From contig CAJNOL010000338.1 of NCBI GenBank assembly GCA_905250125.1, forward strand, positions 92,828 through 156,827: a stretch of DNA of 64,000 bases. The letters run 5' to 3'. Origin of the DNA: Rotaria sordida (taxonomy: Eukaryota; Rotifera; Eurotatoria; Philodinida; Philodinidae). The notes under the pieces are model-generated. The model had not been told where the DNA came from and made no database searches. It saw only the letters and a list, made by a program, of their open reading frames with translations. The translations under genes and the position numbers were made by a program. This document shows, in pieces, positions 25,832 to 40,000 of this stretch (position 1 is the stretch's first letter; each line of letters opens with the position of its first letter).

Positions 25832-26203
25832 ATGGCAAAATCAAATTCAAATAGATATTCTAGTTCATTTCGAGATGATGATGATTCTGGTATTAATTGT
25901 GATTATGATAATTCATCAAGAATGACATTAATTGAACCATCTTTACAAATAAATCAATCAAAATTAATACCATTACCTATTCCAGGAACTGTTGGACGAA
26001 AACGAACTCATATAATACCTTTAAATAAATTTCCATCAGATGGTATTATTGAACGTATACGTCCAGTAACAATGAAAAATAGTGAAAATAGTGATTTTAT
26101 TATTTGTAATACAAATCGTGGAACATATATTGCTTATCGAACACCAATTGTACCTGCATGGGTTACAAAACTTGTACATGAAATTGAATTAGAACAACGA
26201 TAA
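25832..26203 (+). CDS. Uncharacterised 123-aa protein, single exon
   Basis: Not recognised. A true ATG opens an uninterrupted 123-codon frame in otherwise stop-dense AT-rich DNA, with the same codon preference as the neighbouring genes. The N-terminal third is Ser/Asp/Asn-rich and probably disordered. The middle is proline- and basic-rich (LIPLPIPGTVGRKRTH). The C-terminal part looks folded (FIICNTNRGTYIAYRTP, then VPAWVTKLVHEIELEQR). There is no signal peptide or membrane segment. It could be a lineage-specific gene or the coding exon of a gene with untranslated exons nearby. Confidence 0.6.
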   Translation: MAKSNSNRYSSSFRDDDDSGINCDYDNSSRMTLIEPSLQINQSKLIPLPIPGTVGRKRTHIIPLNKFPSDGIIERIRPVTMKNSENSDFIICNTNRGTYIAYRTPIVPAWVTKLVHEIELEQR

Positions 26204-27990
26204 AATGCAAAAACAAAAAATAACTCATACGTGCATGACATTGATTAATGATCTTTATGTTTTTGTTTTTGTTTTTTTAATGGTTTCTTTTGTAAATATA
26301 AGATTATACATGTTTGGAATGCTTAAAATGTCATTATATTTATTTGAATATATTAAATAGATGTTTTACATAAATGCTTGACTGATGAATATATAAGAAC
26401 GAAGAGAAAGAAAAAAAGGCATCATTAGGTTTTACGCATAGTAAAACGTTTATTGTTATTAAGTGAAACTATTCAAGTGTTTTATAGCTTAAAATAAAAT
26501 TGAGTTTTATTTTTTTGTCATAATGATAAGAAATTATTTTGTATGAATTTCATGATAAAGAAGTTTTTATGTTATAAATGATAATTAAAATATAAAGATA
26601 TGATGTAAAACATCAAAACAGATGAAGTAAATATCCACTTTCATACATTTGAAGAGTATAGAAGTTTTAAATAATCAAGTCAATGAATAATAGTAATTGT
26701 TAGTTGAAAAAAAAAGGATAATAGTCAAGGACTAGACATCTGTTCGAGATGAGTTTGATCAAAATGTTTAGCATCAAAAATATTTGATATTATTTTCTTT
26801 TTTTTCTTTCAATATTTAACAACTATTGTTTGTAACCTATTTGTTCTTAAATATTATGATTCAATTGTTTGCGAAGGTAATTAACTATTTTGTATTATAC
26901 AAGATAAATGATACTGTCGAATAAAATGGTTTTTTCTCTTTTGTGTGATGATGAATGACAAAAAAAAAAAAAACAAATATTTTATCCAACGTCAACAAGA
27001 AATCGATTGAATAATTTCACTGAAATATGAGAAATTACTTTGTCTTATTTTTGCACAATTAACATATTGAATATTTACAAAAATTTAACCAAATATTTTA
27101 TAATACGAGTCAATATTTGTACTAGAGTAATTGATCATAACTGTATTTATCATTGATATGACTATTTTTAATGTAGTACTATCGTCTAGTACTTAAATAG
27201 AATCAGTAAATTGCTCATAGGTACTTATCATTCTAAGCAGTAAACATTATTGAATGACTGTTTAGTGTAACAATAATTCTATTAATAGAAATTATCTATC
27301 TGTCTTGTTATCCTTACATTCTATCCATATAATTATCCTATTAATTTAGCAACTCTACTTAACATATACCAGATTAGCAAGAAAACACATATTCTATTAT
27401 AGAGCAAAACAACAAAACTTTGATAATTATTCTAATTAATATGATTTATTAAGAAAATAATAATATAAAATAAAAATAATCATAATATACCATTTTTAAA
27501 TCAAAAAAAAAAAAACAAAAAAGTGTTCTTCCGAATAAATCGGTACAATCTTTTTTTTTTATTTTATTAATAAATATTCTTAATTCAAATTTGCAAACAA
27601 AAGAAAAAAGAATCTGAGCTTTTACAATTCTTGACACTCCAAATAAAACATCATCCCTAATAATAAATTACACACATACACACATAAACAAAAACAAAAA
27701 AACAAAAAGAAGAACATTTCTCATAGCACAATGAGCAAAAGGAAACAAACAAGGAAAGAAACAAAAAATAGGCTAAACCAAACACTTGGTTAGAAAAATA
27801 GTATCAAAAAAAAAAAAACGAACAAAATATGTACATACAATCAAAAAAAACAAAGAATTCAAGAAGCTCTAGCATAATTATTATTTTTTTTCCTTATTCT
27901 ATATATTTTTTTTTTGTAAAACATCACATTTTATTCGCTTTTTTATCAGAGAATACTAATCTACAAAGTTATTATTATTAAAAAGAGAAA

Positions 27991-28034
<44 letters not shown>

Positions 28035-28091
28035 AACGTCACTGTGTTGACTAGATTATTTGATTTATTTTTCTATATAAGTCAACTATTG
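26204..28091. other. Intergenic region and RPTP 3' flank
   Basis: AT-rich sequence between convergent genes. It includes the 3' untranslated region of the minus-strand phosphatase gene and a 40-base A homopolymer at 27992-28031 (poly-T in the sense of that gene). No other gene seen. Confidence 0.5.
27992..28031. repeat. 40-bp A homopolymer
   Basis: Uninterrupted A-run 60 bases beyond the phosphatase stop codon. It is T-rich in the gene's sense, so it is not a retroposed poly-A tail of that gene. Confidence 0.8.
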
Positions 28092-31000
28092 TCAAGATGA
28101 AACAAAATTATCAAATGAACCCAAATATTCAAGTGCAGAACGATAACAAAATTGATATTGATCCTATAAGAACAAAAAACACAAAAAAAAATTTTTTTTG
28201 TGAATCAAAAAAATATTCAAAATTTTTACTTCTGTTTGAACAAGTGCTGGTCGTTGTGTGCGTAATAATTTCACCGTTTGAAATATATCAACAACACCTT
28301 CATATCGTATTCTTTCAAGTACAATACTTAACGTTAGAAAAACACCTGTTCGTCCAGCACCTTTAACATAAAAAAAAAAAAGTTTCTTATAAAACAAAAA
28401 TCTTTTCAATTAAATTCTACCAGCTGAACAATGTACAACAATAGGTCCTTCTTGACCAAAACCTTCTTTAGTTTTATGTACTTGTCCAATAAAATCAATA
28501 AAACCTTCACCAATCTTTGGTACACCTTGTTCAGGCCATTCAGTATATAGAAAATGACGAACAGTACGAGATTGTCCATCCTATTTAAAAATTAAAGTTT
28601 TTTTGTCTTTCTTTAATTAATAAAATAAAAACGAAAAAAAGTTTATCTTTACTCTTGAATCAGTCACTTTAAATTCACTTAATAAATATTGTGGCATATT
28701 ATAAGCACCAACGGGATCAACAATAAAATAACCATAACGTGTTGATCGATCTGATGGCCAATATTGTACACATTTTTCTCTACCCATTTCTTTTAATTTT
28801 GTTAACATAACAATTATTGTTACATTATGTTCCCATATCATTCGCCAAAAATCATCTATTGTTTCATTTAATGGTCCTTGAGTTGCAATATAACCATTTT
28901 TAAATCGATAACCCTATTTAATTTATATTAATAAATATGAAGGAAAAAAAAAAAAAACAATTTTGTTTTATAAAACTTACATCAATATAAGATGCATTAA
29001 TATAATCGGATCCTTCAACACCACGAATAGGAGATAAACATACACGAGTATTTTCATCTAAAAATTAAAAATAATATTTTTTTTTTTTTTTGAAAAATAA
29101 AATTAACTTACAAGGTAAAATATTCACAAGACGATTTTTAAATTTATTAGCTGGATTATTTGCACTTAAAAATTTCGATGGTAGTGCTTTGACATTTGCC
29201 AAACGCTTAACATTTTAGAAAAAAAAACAGAAGAAATTTATTTAATGTTTATAAAAAAAAAATATATTCTTTTGTTTACTTTAAATTCAAGTTCCATTTC
29301 TGTTAATGAAGTATCATTTATTGGTTGTAATAATCGTTGTAAATGTGTTAATAAATTTCTTGCTAAAACTTCAGTTTGACCTGATTGAATAGCTTCATTT
29401 ATTGCTTCATAAATAAATATATATTGTTCTTCAGTTTGAACAATATAATTTCTATTAAAAATAAACAATAATATTTTCTTTTTCTTTTTTATTATCTTAT
29501 CTAAAGTCAAATATGCGAAGAATTTTCTTAACTTCCCATCTTATCTTATTTTACCTTGAGGAAAAATAGCTCGAAGTGAAAAAAAAATAGTTCTTCTTTA
29601 ATTATTCGCTTCGTTCAATATTCATGAATATAGATATGAAGTAAGAGAACGAGCAAACATAACCATGCTAATTTACAGATGAATAACATCAGTCATTTTA
29701 ATATCCGGTTAGAAAAATTTTTTTTGGTGTTACGGTTCTGCCAGGACCAGAACTATTTTGTCCATCTCTATGCTATTTATTACATCTTTCATAGAAATTT
29801 CTATTCATATGACTTCATTCGATCGAAATATTAGAAAAAAAAAGCCAATTCTGAATTTACAGAGAAATTTTTTATCTTTAATTACCGTTGAGCTCTTAAT
29901 AAAGTAACATGTCCATAAATATCAATTGTTTTTTCATGTTTTAATCTTTCTAATAAAGCATCAATAACAACAAAACAACCCGTACGACCAACACCAGCTG
30001 AACAATGTACAACAATTGGACCAGCATCAGGTGGATTAAGAACTTTAACTCTTCGAACAAACATTAAAAATGATGTTGCATGTTCTAATATTCCATGATC
30101 TATAATATATCAATTAAAATTAATAATCAAAAACAAAAAATAAAAAAGAATTTTCTTTATTTGTATTCTAACCTGGCCATGCTGTAAATTGACAATGTCG
30201 AATTTCTCGTTTTTCTGGATGACCAGTCTAAAATTATTCATTAACATATTCTTTATATTTAAATAATAATAAAACAAAAAATCATACCCATGCTATAGTA
30301 AATGTACGTATACTATAAGATGCAAGTTCAATAAAATCCGTTAAAGTAACATGTATTGAACCATAAATTTCTGTTCCTCTTGTTGGCCAATATTGATCAC
30401 ATTTAAGACGATTTCTTTCTTCTAATTTTGTCATCATAACAATACAAGCTGAATTTGTTTCCCATATCATTCTCCAAAAATCAGCAAATGTATTTGGTAA
30501 TGGTCCTTGTGTTGCTATATAAGCATTTTGTTTTCTATATCCATCTAAATAATTTGCATTTATATAATCACTTCCTGATAATCCATCAATTGTATGTAAA
30601 ATAACACGTGAATGATCATATGCAATAACATTAGCATAACGATTTTTTGCTTTATTATATTCTAATTTAGAATTTTCCCATGAAAATTGTTGACCAGGAT
30701 CAATAGACTAAAAAATATTTAAAAAAAAAATGAATTAATTATAAAATTATTTATTTATTTTTACTTCATATTCTTGTGAAAATTTATAATTATCAGCTGC
30801 TTTTAAACGTTCAAGATGTTCAGAAAATTCATCAATATGTATAGGAGGATAATTTGTTAAAATTATTTCTTTATTATTATTATTTGTATTATTATTATTA
30901 TTATTATATGTATTTATAATTTGATTTCGTCGTAATTCAACATGTTCATTTGATGATGTTGGTGATATTGTTGATGGTAATGTTGGCATTTGCATTTCCA

Positions 31001-34000
31001 TTGTTAAAACTTTTGGTGTTAAATCAAATGGTACACATTCAGGTGGTGGTGTTAAAGATTTTTTTTTTGTTCGATTATATTTTAATATAAATATAATTAT
31101 AATAAGAACAATTAAAAATATTAATACAATTATACCAAATATCCATAATAAATTATATAATGTATCTTGATTTTGTGTTTGAACTAATTTAGGTAATAAA
31201 TTTATTTGTATTGTTGAACTTGATGTTGTTAAATTTTCTTTTTTACGATTAAAACCCCATGATACTAATTTAACTTTACATGGATGCATTACTGGTGAAT
31301 TATTATAAACACGACCATGAAATGGTTCCCAATCACGTGTTTCTTTACCATCACCTAACATAAATATTTCCGGTAATTGAGATTCATTAAATACTGCTGC
31401 TGTATAACAACATTCACGACGACCCTATTTTTAAAAAGAAGAAAAACATCTTTTTTTTTTTATAGAAAAAAACGTGTTAGTAGAATTAAAATATAAAACG
31501 CAATATAACTGCTATTCATAATAACAGAGAGATTATTTTATTCTATCTATTTTGTGACATATATCTTTATCATTTAATCCTTTAGAAATGCAATAGGAAA
31601 GTAGTTCGTATGTTAAAATGGGACATTATTGATATACAATCTATGATGGCTTCTAGCTAGTAGAGTCCGGGATTGCAAATTTTAGATCCGATGAGCTCCA
31701 CTGATTATCATCTGTTGGAGAGTCCAAATCTTTTACTTCAACACTCCTTTTAGATTATGTTTTACAAAGATAAAAGAAATCTTTTCTTTTTTTTTTTCAT
31801 ACTTCTTGTGGTACATATGCTCGAAATGAAAGATGTTCAATAAGATGAACAACAATATAATATCGATCAATAGGTCCATTTTTTGTTGATGCACGATGAA
31901 GACGTAAATAAACTTGTGGAATTTGTGATAAACTATTTGTTCGAGTTGAAATTCGTCGATCTTGTTCAGGTCGATCAACATATGGTGGTGCATCATAATC
32001 AGTTGAAAAACGTATTGTTGCTGGACGACTATAAATTTTAGTTGATGATTGTTCAGATGATGTTATTGTTCCAGTTAAATTAAATGTATATTCAGTATTT
32101 GGAACTAAACCAGTAACAAGCCATTCACGTGCACCTTGTGTTGGTGGAATTGATATAAGACCAGCTAAATTATGATGTGATGTAGAACGTAGTGTACCTA
32201 AACCATCAACATAATTTTGTATACCTTCATAATGTACCTATTAGATAAAAACCAAAAAAAGAAGTTATACAAAAATGTTTAACTCTTTTTTTTTGATTAA
32301 CAAACTTCAAGTTTTTGTATTTGTCGACGTGAATCAAGATTAGTTTCATTAAATAAAAATAATAATTTAACACTATTAGATGTAAGATCAACATAAGTTA
32401 AATTATATGGTCGACTTAATTGATCATCATATTGAATGATTTCTTTTGTGCCTACAAAACAAAAAAAAAAATTCATCTCATTCACATTTTGAATCAAAGA
32501 AATCACTTCCAATACGAAACATTCTATGTTATATAAGAATTAAATTAGAATTGAAAAATTTCAAATGAGAGAAGTAAAGATATCGATTACACTTCAATAT
32601 TCAAAATTTTGAATATAATCTCAATTAGAATTTGCCATAAAACTTGAATTGAAAATTACATATCATCACAATTAATTGTTATTTAATAATTTAAAATTCC
32701 CTAATGCATACATCAATAACCATACAATTATTAGGAGGATTTTTCCTATATAAAACAAAAAAAAACCTAATCTTAAATAGATCTATCTATTGCATGACGA
32801 TAATTATTGTACAATATTCCAAATTATCGAAACACAAAATACTAATTTTTTTTTTTGTTCTAATTAAATATATAAGAAAATTTTTTGTTGTCTCATTCTC
32901 AAGAGACATATCTACACAGTTGATTATTGATCTCTATGGACAAACTAATCGAATTGATGATTAAACGCGAATATTTTTTCATAAGATTGCTCATTCACTT
33001 AATCGATTCTTTTTTTTTTTTTTTAAGTTCATTTTTGTCATTATTATATGATAATGGTCAGTCGAAAAAAAAAAAAAGATCATTTTACAGACCAATGATT
33101 ACATGATAGGCGCATCATCACGTCGAACACCAGACGGAGATCATTAAAAAGAATTTGTGCATGAAGAATTTATCACGCAAGACATGTGCTTATACTTATC
33201 TCTTGCTGTTCGGAATGCATATAACATCAATTAAGATCAGATCCAGGAAAGAAAAAAAAAAAACAAAAGACGAACAACTTATTTTGTTTCTTTTTTTTTT
33301 TGTTGGCCTTGATATAACAGAAAAAAAGAAAAGTCTTAAGTCAATGAACCTTTTTTCTTAAAGGCATGATGAATAATTTCTTATGTTTTTCTTTTATTCT
33401 TCTTCTTCTACGACATACTCTTTTTAAAAAATCATTCAACTAATATTGATTGTCAAAGGTTTCTACGTTCAGATTTAATTGAGATGGCAAAAATGAAATG
33501 ACATGAAGTAAAAAAAAAAAAAAAAAAAGAAATTTTCTTTTTCTCTTGTCACGCAATAAAAAAAGAAAATTTCTTTTTTTTGTTATTTTTTGATAAAGAC
33601 AAAAGAGAATAAAAAAATCTTACGATGATATATATCAGCAACATGAATTTCAGATAAATCTCCTTCACGTCGTGTTGTTCCTGATGTATGTGATGGATCA
33701 TAATGATTAGCAGAAGAAAATTCTGCACTAACACGAACATTATACATAGCATCAGGTTTTAAACCACTTATAATTGCCGATGTTGCACCTGACTTTATTG
33801 GTGAAAATAATGACCATTTATTTTCAGGTTTATTTTCAGCTTTATCATTATAATGAACAATATATCGTTCAACTAATGGATGATATACTTGTGACCAAAA
33901 AACTTGAATTGTTGTAGCATTTATACGAACAACACGAATATCACGTGGTGATGGATCTAAATTCATATTTATTTATTTATTTATAAGTGAAAATAAATTA

Positions 34001-37000
34001 TGTAAAAATATTGCTATGTAATAAAAAAAAAAGAAGAAGAAAATATGAAAGTTTTATTTTATCTTACAAGTTGATGCACGAGGTACTTGAGCATAATATA
34101 TATTTGGTGGTGCAGTAATATTGAATATTGGATGATAATTTAGGAAAAGAAGTAAAAGTATAAGAATATGATGAAACATGAAGTAAGGTGTTAAAATAAT
34201 GATTGGTTTTGTCTTAGTATTGTTGTCTGTATCATTATATAATAGATGTTAGTTGTTTCTATTCTTTAGTTTTAATACAATAATCTATGATGAAAGGCTC
34301 ATTGGTAAGTTCTTTCTTCTTCTTCGGTTTTTTTTTACGTTTCTTTTTCTTGTTTTAATAATAACCACATTAAGATAGGGAAGTTAGGAAGAAAAAACGA
34401 TCAAATTTTACATCTGTGTAATGTCAAGAAAAGAAACTTTCTTTGGTTGAACGTTCTCGCTCGTTCTGTACTTCTCTACTAAGTTGATTCTTTCTTCTCT
34501 TCGAGGCAGTTAATGCCACAAAGAGAAAAAAGGATAGGACGTGAAGAGAAAAAAAAAAGAGAGATATCTAATGCTACTACTTCTCTTGCCTTTTTTTGTC
34601 TACTTAGAAGATGCAAACAAAAAAGAAATGTATGTGTGTATAGATGTGTGTGTGTGTGTGTGTGTGTTCGCCTCATAGGAGAAAGAAAAGAACGGCAAAG
34701 AATGGGAACAGCATCAAAAGAGAAATCTCGAATACAAGAGGTTGATGAAGTCGAATTGAGTCGCATGCATGTTTATGTATGTGCATACATGTAATATGAA
34801 GCCTTAGTCATGCGCATGATCTGATTTATGACAAAATAGATGTTAGCCTATTTGGTTTATCAAATTCAACATTTAATTGAACACATTCAGATACAAAAAA
34901 AAACACACACACACACGCACACATACGCATACAGAAAAATTCTCTTATTCTATTGAAAGACCTTCGAGTTTCTTTTTTTTCTTGTTCTTTCTCTCTTATA
35001 TGTCAATCGATCATCCTTCTTTTCCGTGTGACATAAATCAAATATAATAATGGCTGCCACTCATTCGAGAGCGTATTTATGTGTGTGTGTGTGTGTGTGT
35101 GCGAATGCACATGCTTTTACAATAGGATGTCGTTCTGTCAACATCATACAGCAAGAATAGCAAAGAAGAAAAATTGTCTTTGTTCTTTCTTATTGAATTT
35201 TTTTGCATATTTTAAAATGTTTAAAATAGTGAATAAAGAAAAAGAAAAAGAAGTAAAATATTATGCATTTAAACTTACTGAGTATATTGACATAAAGTTG
35301 ATAATCAATTATAGATGAATTTTGTCCATTACGATCAGAACATCGAGCAGCAAAATAAACAGTTCGATTTGGATGAATACCTTAAAAAATAAAAAAATAT
35401 TTATTTAAATAAAACCAAAAAAATGAAAAAAAGATGAATTCATATACCAAATGGATCATTAGCATCAATTTGAATATCAAATTTTTTAATTGTATTATCA
35501 AATGATTGTGATTGTATAGTTCGATTTGTTTGACCAAGTTCAATTACAGTTATATAAATTTTATCTATAGCATTTATATTTGATGGTAAATCCCATGTAA
35601 CACTTAATGTATGAGCATTAACAACATATGCTGTTAAATTACTTGGAGTTAATTGTCCTAAAACAAAATAAAGCGGGAAAATATTTTTTTTGAATTTCGA
35701 TTGAATTTTTTCTTTTTGTTTTCTGTCGTTTTTTTTTGACTATGATGAATATATCTAATCTTAATAATGAAATACTTATGTTCGAAAATAAACATCAATA
35801 TAATCATACATATGGTATAGATTTATCTTCATTTATTGAACAATATAAAATAAATAAACAAACTAAAATTTGTCATTTATGTTGTTTATTTACAATGAAA
35901 TGTTATCATCAATATCAAACATTAAATTATTTAAATATACAATATAGAAATGAAAAAAATTCTAATGCTATTTTATCATCAATAGATATTTGGAAAGATG
36001 ATATAAAGAAAAATAATTATCTTAAACAAAATTATTCTCCTCTATATAATATTCCATTATGTTTTCATAATAATTTTTCATTAAATAATAAACAAAATTT
36101 TAATAATGAAAAATCATTAGAAACTATTAAGGTTTTTTTTTTTTTTTTAATAAAATTATTATTTAATAAATATTTTTGAATTTAATTAGAAAATTTTATC
36201 ATCACATCGATCATATGAAAGTCTTCTTCATCGTTTACCAAGTCCACCAAAACCTAGACTTAGTCAAACATCATTAACTGATAGTAATATTATCGAACCA
36301 ATTACATTAATTGATGATGTGAGTTAAATGAGAAATTCTATTCTATTGAACTATCGACTAGAGCCCATCATCGGATTCCGATCCAAAAATTTTGTACTAG
36401 ACAAACACTCTCCTATCACCAGTTGTCTAATTATGATGGATTATGAGCTAAGATGAAAGTAATTATGTTTAACGTTAGACGTCTTTTTTCTTTTTCTTTT
36501 TTTTTTTGTTTTTGAACTATATATAGTTTCTTGATAGAATAACTACAACTCAGTTAAATGTTTTATAGCATTAAGTACATCGGAAATTATAGGGCTTGTA
36601 TTTGCGGAAATAATTTTTGAGAAAGTGTTGCCAACATTGTGTTATATTATGATGTTCATCAATGTTGATAAGATAAAACGGAAAAATATTTTTGAAAGTA
36701 TAGATATGGTAAAATTTCATGGATATTATTTTTTTAAGTTACAAAAAAATTCTTCAATCTTCTCAGTAAAAAAGCAAAAATAAATCTAAGTTTAAAAAGA
36801 ATTAACACTGTATGATATCTTGATTTTCAAAGAAAGATTTATACTAAAATCGAATTTTTTCGAGAATTATAAAGTCTATTATCCTATTTACAATTCTGAA
36901 CAAAAATCTTTTCAAGTATATCTTGTTTATTTGAGTGAAAATCGAGTTCTAATGAATGGAATCTTTTTTTTTTAACTGTGAGATTCATAACTTTAAAAGA

Positions 37001-40000
37001 TTGTCTTGTTGCTTATCAAATACATGATTAATAATACTGAATATTTTCATATAAAATGTAAGTGTAGTCTATAATCTTTCTTCATTCAAGAGATAAATTG
37101 ATTTGCTCGAATATTAGAGTCTCCGGATCCTTGACACTTATAAGATGATTATTTGTATGTCATTTCGCTCTAGTATAACATCCGATTCTAAGACCTGTGA
37201 AAAACAATATCAACATATGAAAGACGTTTCTATAAAAATTTCAGATCAATTTATTGAACTATTACTAACGAGAGAGAATATTCATAATTGGTCAATCACT
37301 TTTCGCTTAAAGCTATTTCCATCTAATCTATCATGATGATTAGTAAAACAAAAAATCTGTTTTAGCTTTTCAATCTTTACTTGTTAAGTTAGAGACATTT
37401 TACTCGTTTTTTGGTCTTTGAGCATCGGATCATTGGGGGATCTAAATGAATGACTTTTGAGCTGAAATTTTGTTCATAGAAAGGTCTTATAGTTATTAGA
37501 AATTTTTCAAAGTTGAAGTCAAAATGAACGCATCTTAAATGAAATATTCAACACATTTTTTTGAGCTATATTTCAAAACAAGATAATTTTCATTACAAAC
37601 AGATATCTCGATAAGGATAGGTTCATTCTTACCAGGGAACCTCTCGAGGTGATAAAAAGCTTTTCGATTCAGACTACTTTTATCTTGTAGACCCTAGTGA
37701 GTAGTGAAATACCCTGACTTGGTTCATCCCCTTATTGCTTTGTAATGGAGTTATGAACATTTTACTGGTTTTTCGACCTATAGCACTATGTAAGCAGCCA
37801 CAGTAAATAAGTGTGTTTCGATCTGAAATCTTGTCCATAAAGAGGTCTTATGAATACTAGAATATTGTGAAAGTTTCAGACAAAACGAATGTGTCCTTGT
37901 TGAAATAATGAATTTTAAAAAAGTGACTATCTCTGACACGAAATTAAAATTTACCTCGGAAAACAGTTGTTTTTTTTTGAAATTCATTATTTCAACAAGG
38001 ACGCATTCGTTTTGTCTGAAACTTTCACAATATTCTAGTATTCATAAGACCTCTTTATGGACAAAATTTCAGATCGAAACACACTTATTTACTGTGGCTG
38101 CTTACATAGTGCTATAGGTCGAAAAACCAGTAAAATGGTCATAACTCCATTACAAAGCAATAAGGGGATGAACCAAGTCAGGATATTTCACTACTCACTA
38201 GGGTCTACAAGATAAAAGTAGTCTGAATCGAAAAGCTTTTTATCATCTCGAGAGGTTCCCTCGTTAGTCAAACTTTGAGCAATTTCTAATTACTATAAGA
38301 TCTCTCTATGGAGGAAATTTTAGCTCGAATTTTGTTCATTCAAATACCAAGCGATCTGATGGTCATTGACTAAAAAGGAAGTAAAACGACTCTAACTTAA
38401 CAAATGACGATTGGCAAGTCAAAACAGACTTTTTCACTATTCATCATAACCGATTGAATGATAATAGTCTCAAGCGAAAAGCGATTGAACAGTCGGCAAC
38501 GTTCTCTCGTGAGTTATGAACTTTGAAAGGACAATAGATAATTTTGTGTATACAGATGTTTAGAGTAAAATGACTAAAATTCTTGCAGACATTGACGGAA
38601 CCTTCAAGAAATGTTTACGATAGATAGCTGAAATATAATGCTACATAATAAAAGGTCCGTCAATTCACAACGTACTCCCTCTTAAGAGTTATGAAGCTCA
38701 AAGCAAACATAGACACACCATTCATCATAACTCAATATCTGTTCAAGCAAGCCAGAGAATGTAGATAGTTCTATTGCTATATATTCATAGTGAAGTATGA
38801 GCAAACAAATTTTCAGACTTCTATCCTTTATAATGACTGAAATCCGGGTGAGATGAGAAAGACTTTTATCCATTAGTGTAATTAATTCAAAATCAATTTT
38901 TAACTAAAGAAAAACAACTATATTGATTATTTATAGATTTTCAAAGAAATATACAGAAAAATTCTTAAATATTTTCTTCATATATTTGAATTCAAAATAT
39001 CTACATAATATTATCTTCAATTACAAATAGATTTCTTTATATAAACGATCAAAATATATCTCTACAAACACATACAATTATTCACACTATTTACTCGAAC
39101 TAGAGATGTGCGGAACCAAAAAAAAAAACAAACTTTACCGAAAACTAGAACTCAAGCTTATCGTAAAAGTATTCTATAGTTTTAAGTAAATCATCAAATG
39201 AATCAGAACATGATTCAAGAGAGATGACCAAAAAATAAAAGTGCTAGTCACCAACTAAATAAATAAATAAAAAAGCCGAATATTGAAGAATTATTTTAGA
39301 TATGATACAAATAAATTCTAGAATAGTTTTCTCGAGATTGACATCTAAAAAACTAAAATCATCGGAATCGAGACAAAAAAAACCTTGCTTCTGCACGTCT
39401 CTAACTCTGATGTTTTATCATTTTTCTATAGAAAGACAATTAAATTTATATCTTAAAACAAAAAAAGGATTTAGAATAAATCTAATTCCATAGATAATGT
39501 ACAACGAAGATCAATTAATGAATAAAACTTCATCATATTCAAATCATATGATATCAAATTCAATTAAAAAATCTCTTATTCATCAAGCATGTTCATATTT
39601 ATTTTAATATCATAAATCAAATTTTACTATTTAGTCACATATATCTCTTTTCTAAATAACAGACTAATGATTCGATGACATCTTTCTCATCATCTATCGA
39701 TTTAAATTATTCTCCAACAAAAAAATTTGTAAATAACAATACTTATCTTATCTTATATAACATAATAATTATTTTCTATAATAGAAATTAATGAATAAAG
39801 AAATGTTAATCGAAAAACTTTCTTCATCACATCATCAATCAAATGAAAAATCAGTATTAATTGACAATAAATGTAATCATATAGAATGAACAAAACAAAT
39901 TTTTTGTTTTTTTTCTATTAAAATTTTCTTTCTTCTAGTAATAAAATCGAAATCTAAATATGATTTATCATCTCAAATAATAATTAATCAATTTATTAAA

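Noticed and set aside
27992-28031. Poly-A tail of a retroposed gene
   Set aside because: The adjacent phosphatase gene has introns and runs in the opposite direction, so the A-run is a simple homopolymer.
34479-34794. Open frames over the TG-repeat region
   Set aside because: They are created by simple repeats and purine/pyrimidine runs and have no splice or homology support.
37778-38117. Two identical 69-aa frames on opposite strands
   Set aside because: They are the two arms of one hairpin read in opposite directions, not two genes.
39493-39605. Extra exon of the NUDT9H-like gene starting after an AG at 39493
   Set aside because: It reaches a stop without an in-phase donor, while joining 36318 directly to 39663 keeps phase and frame.
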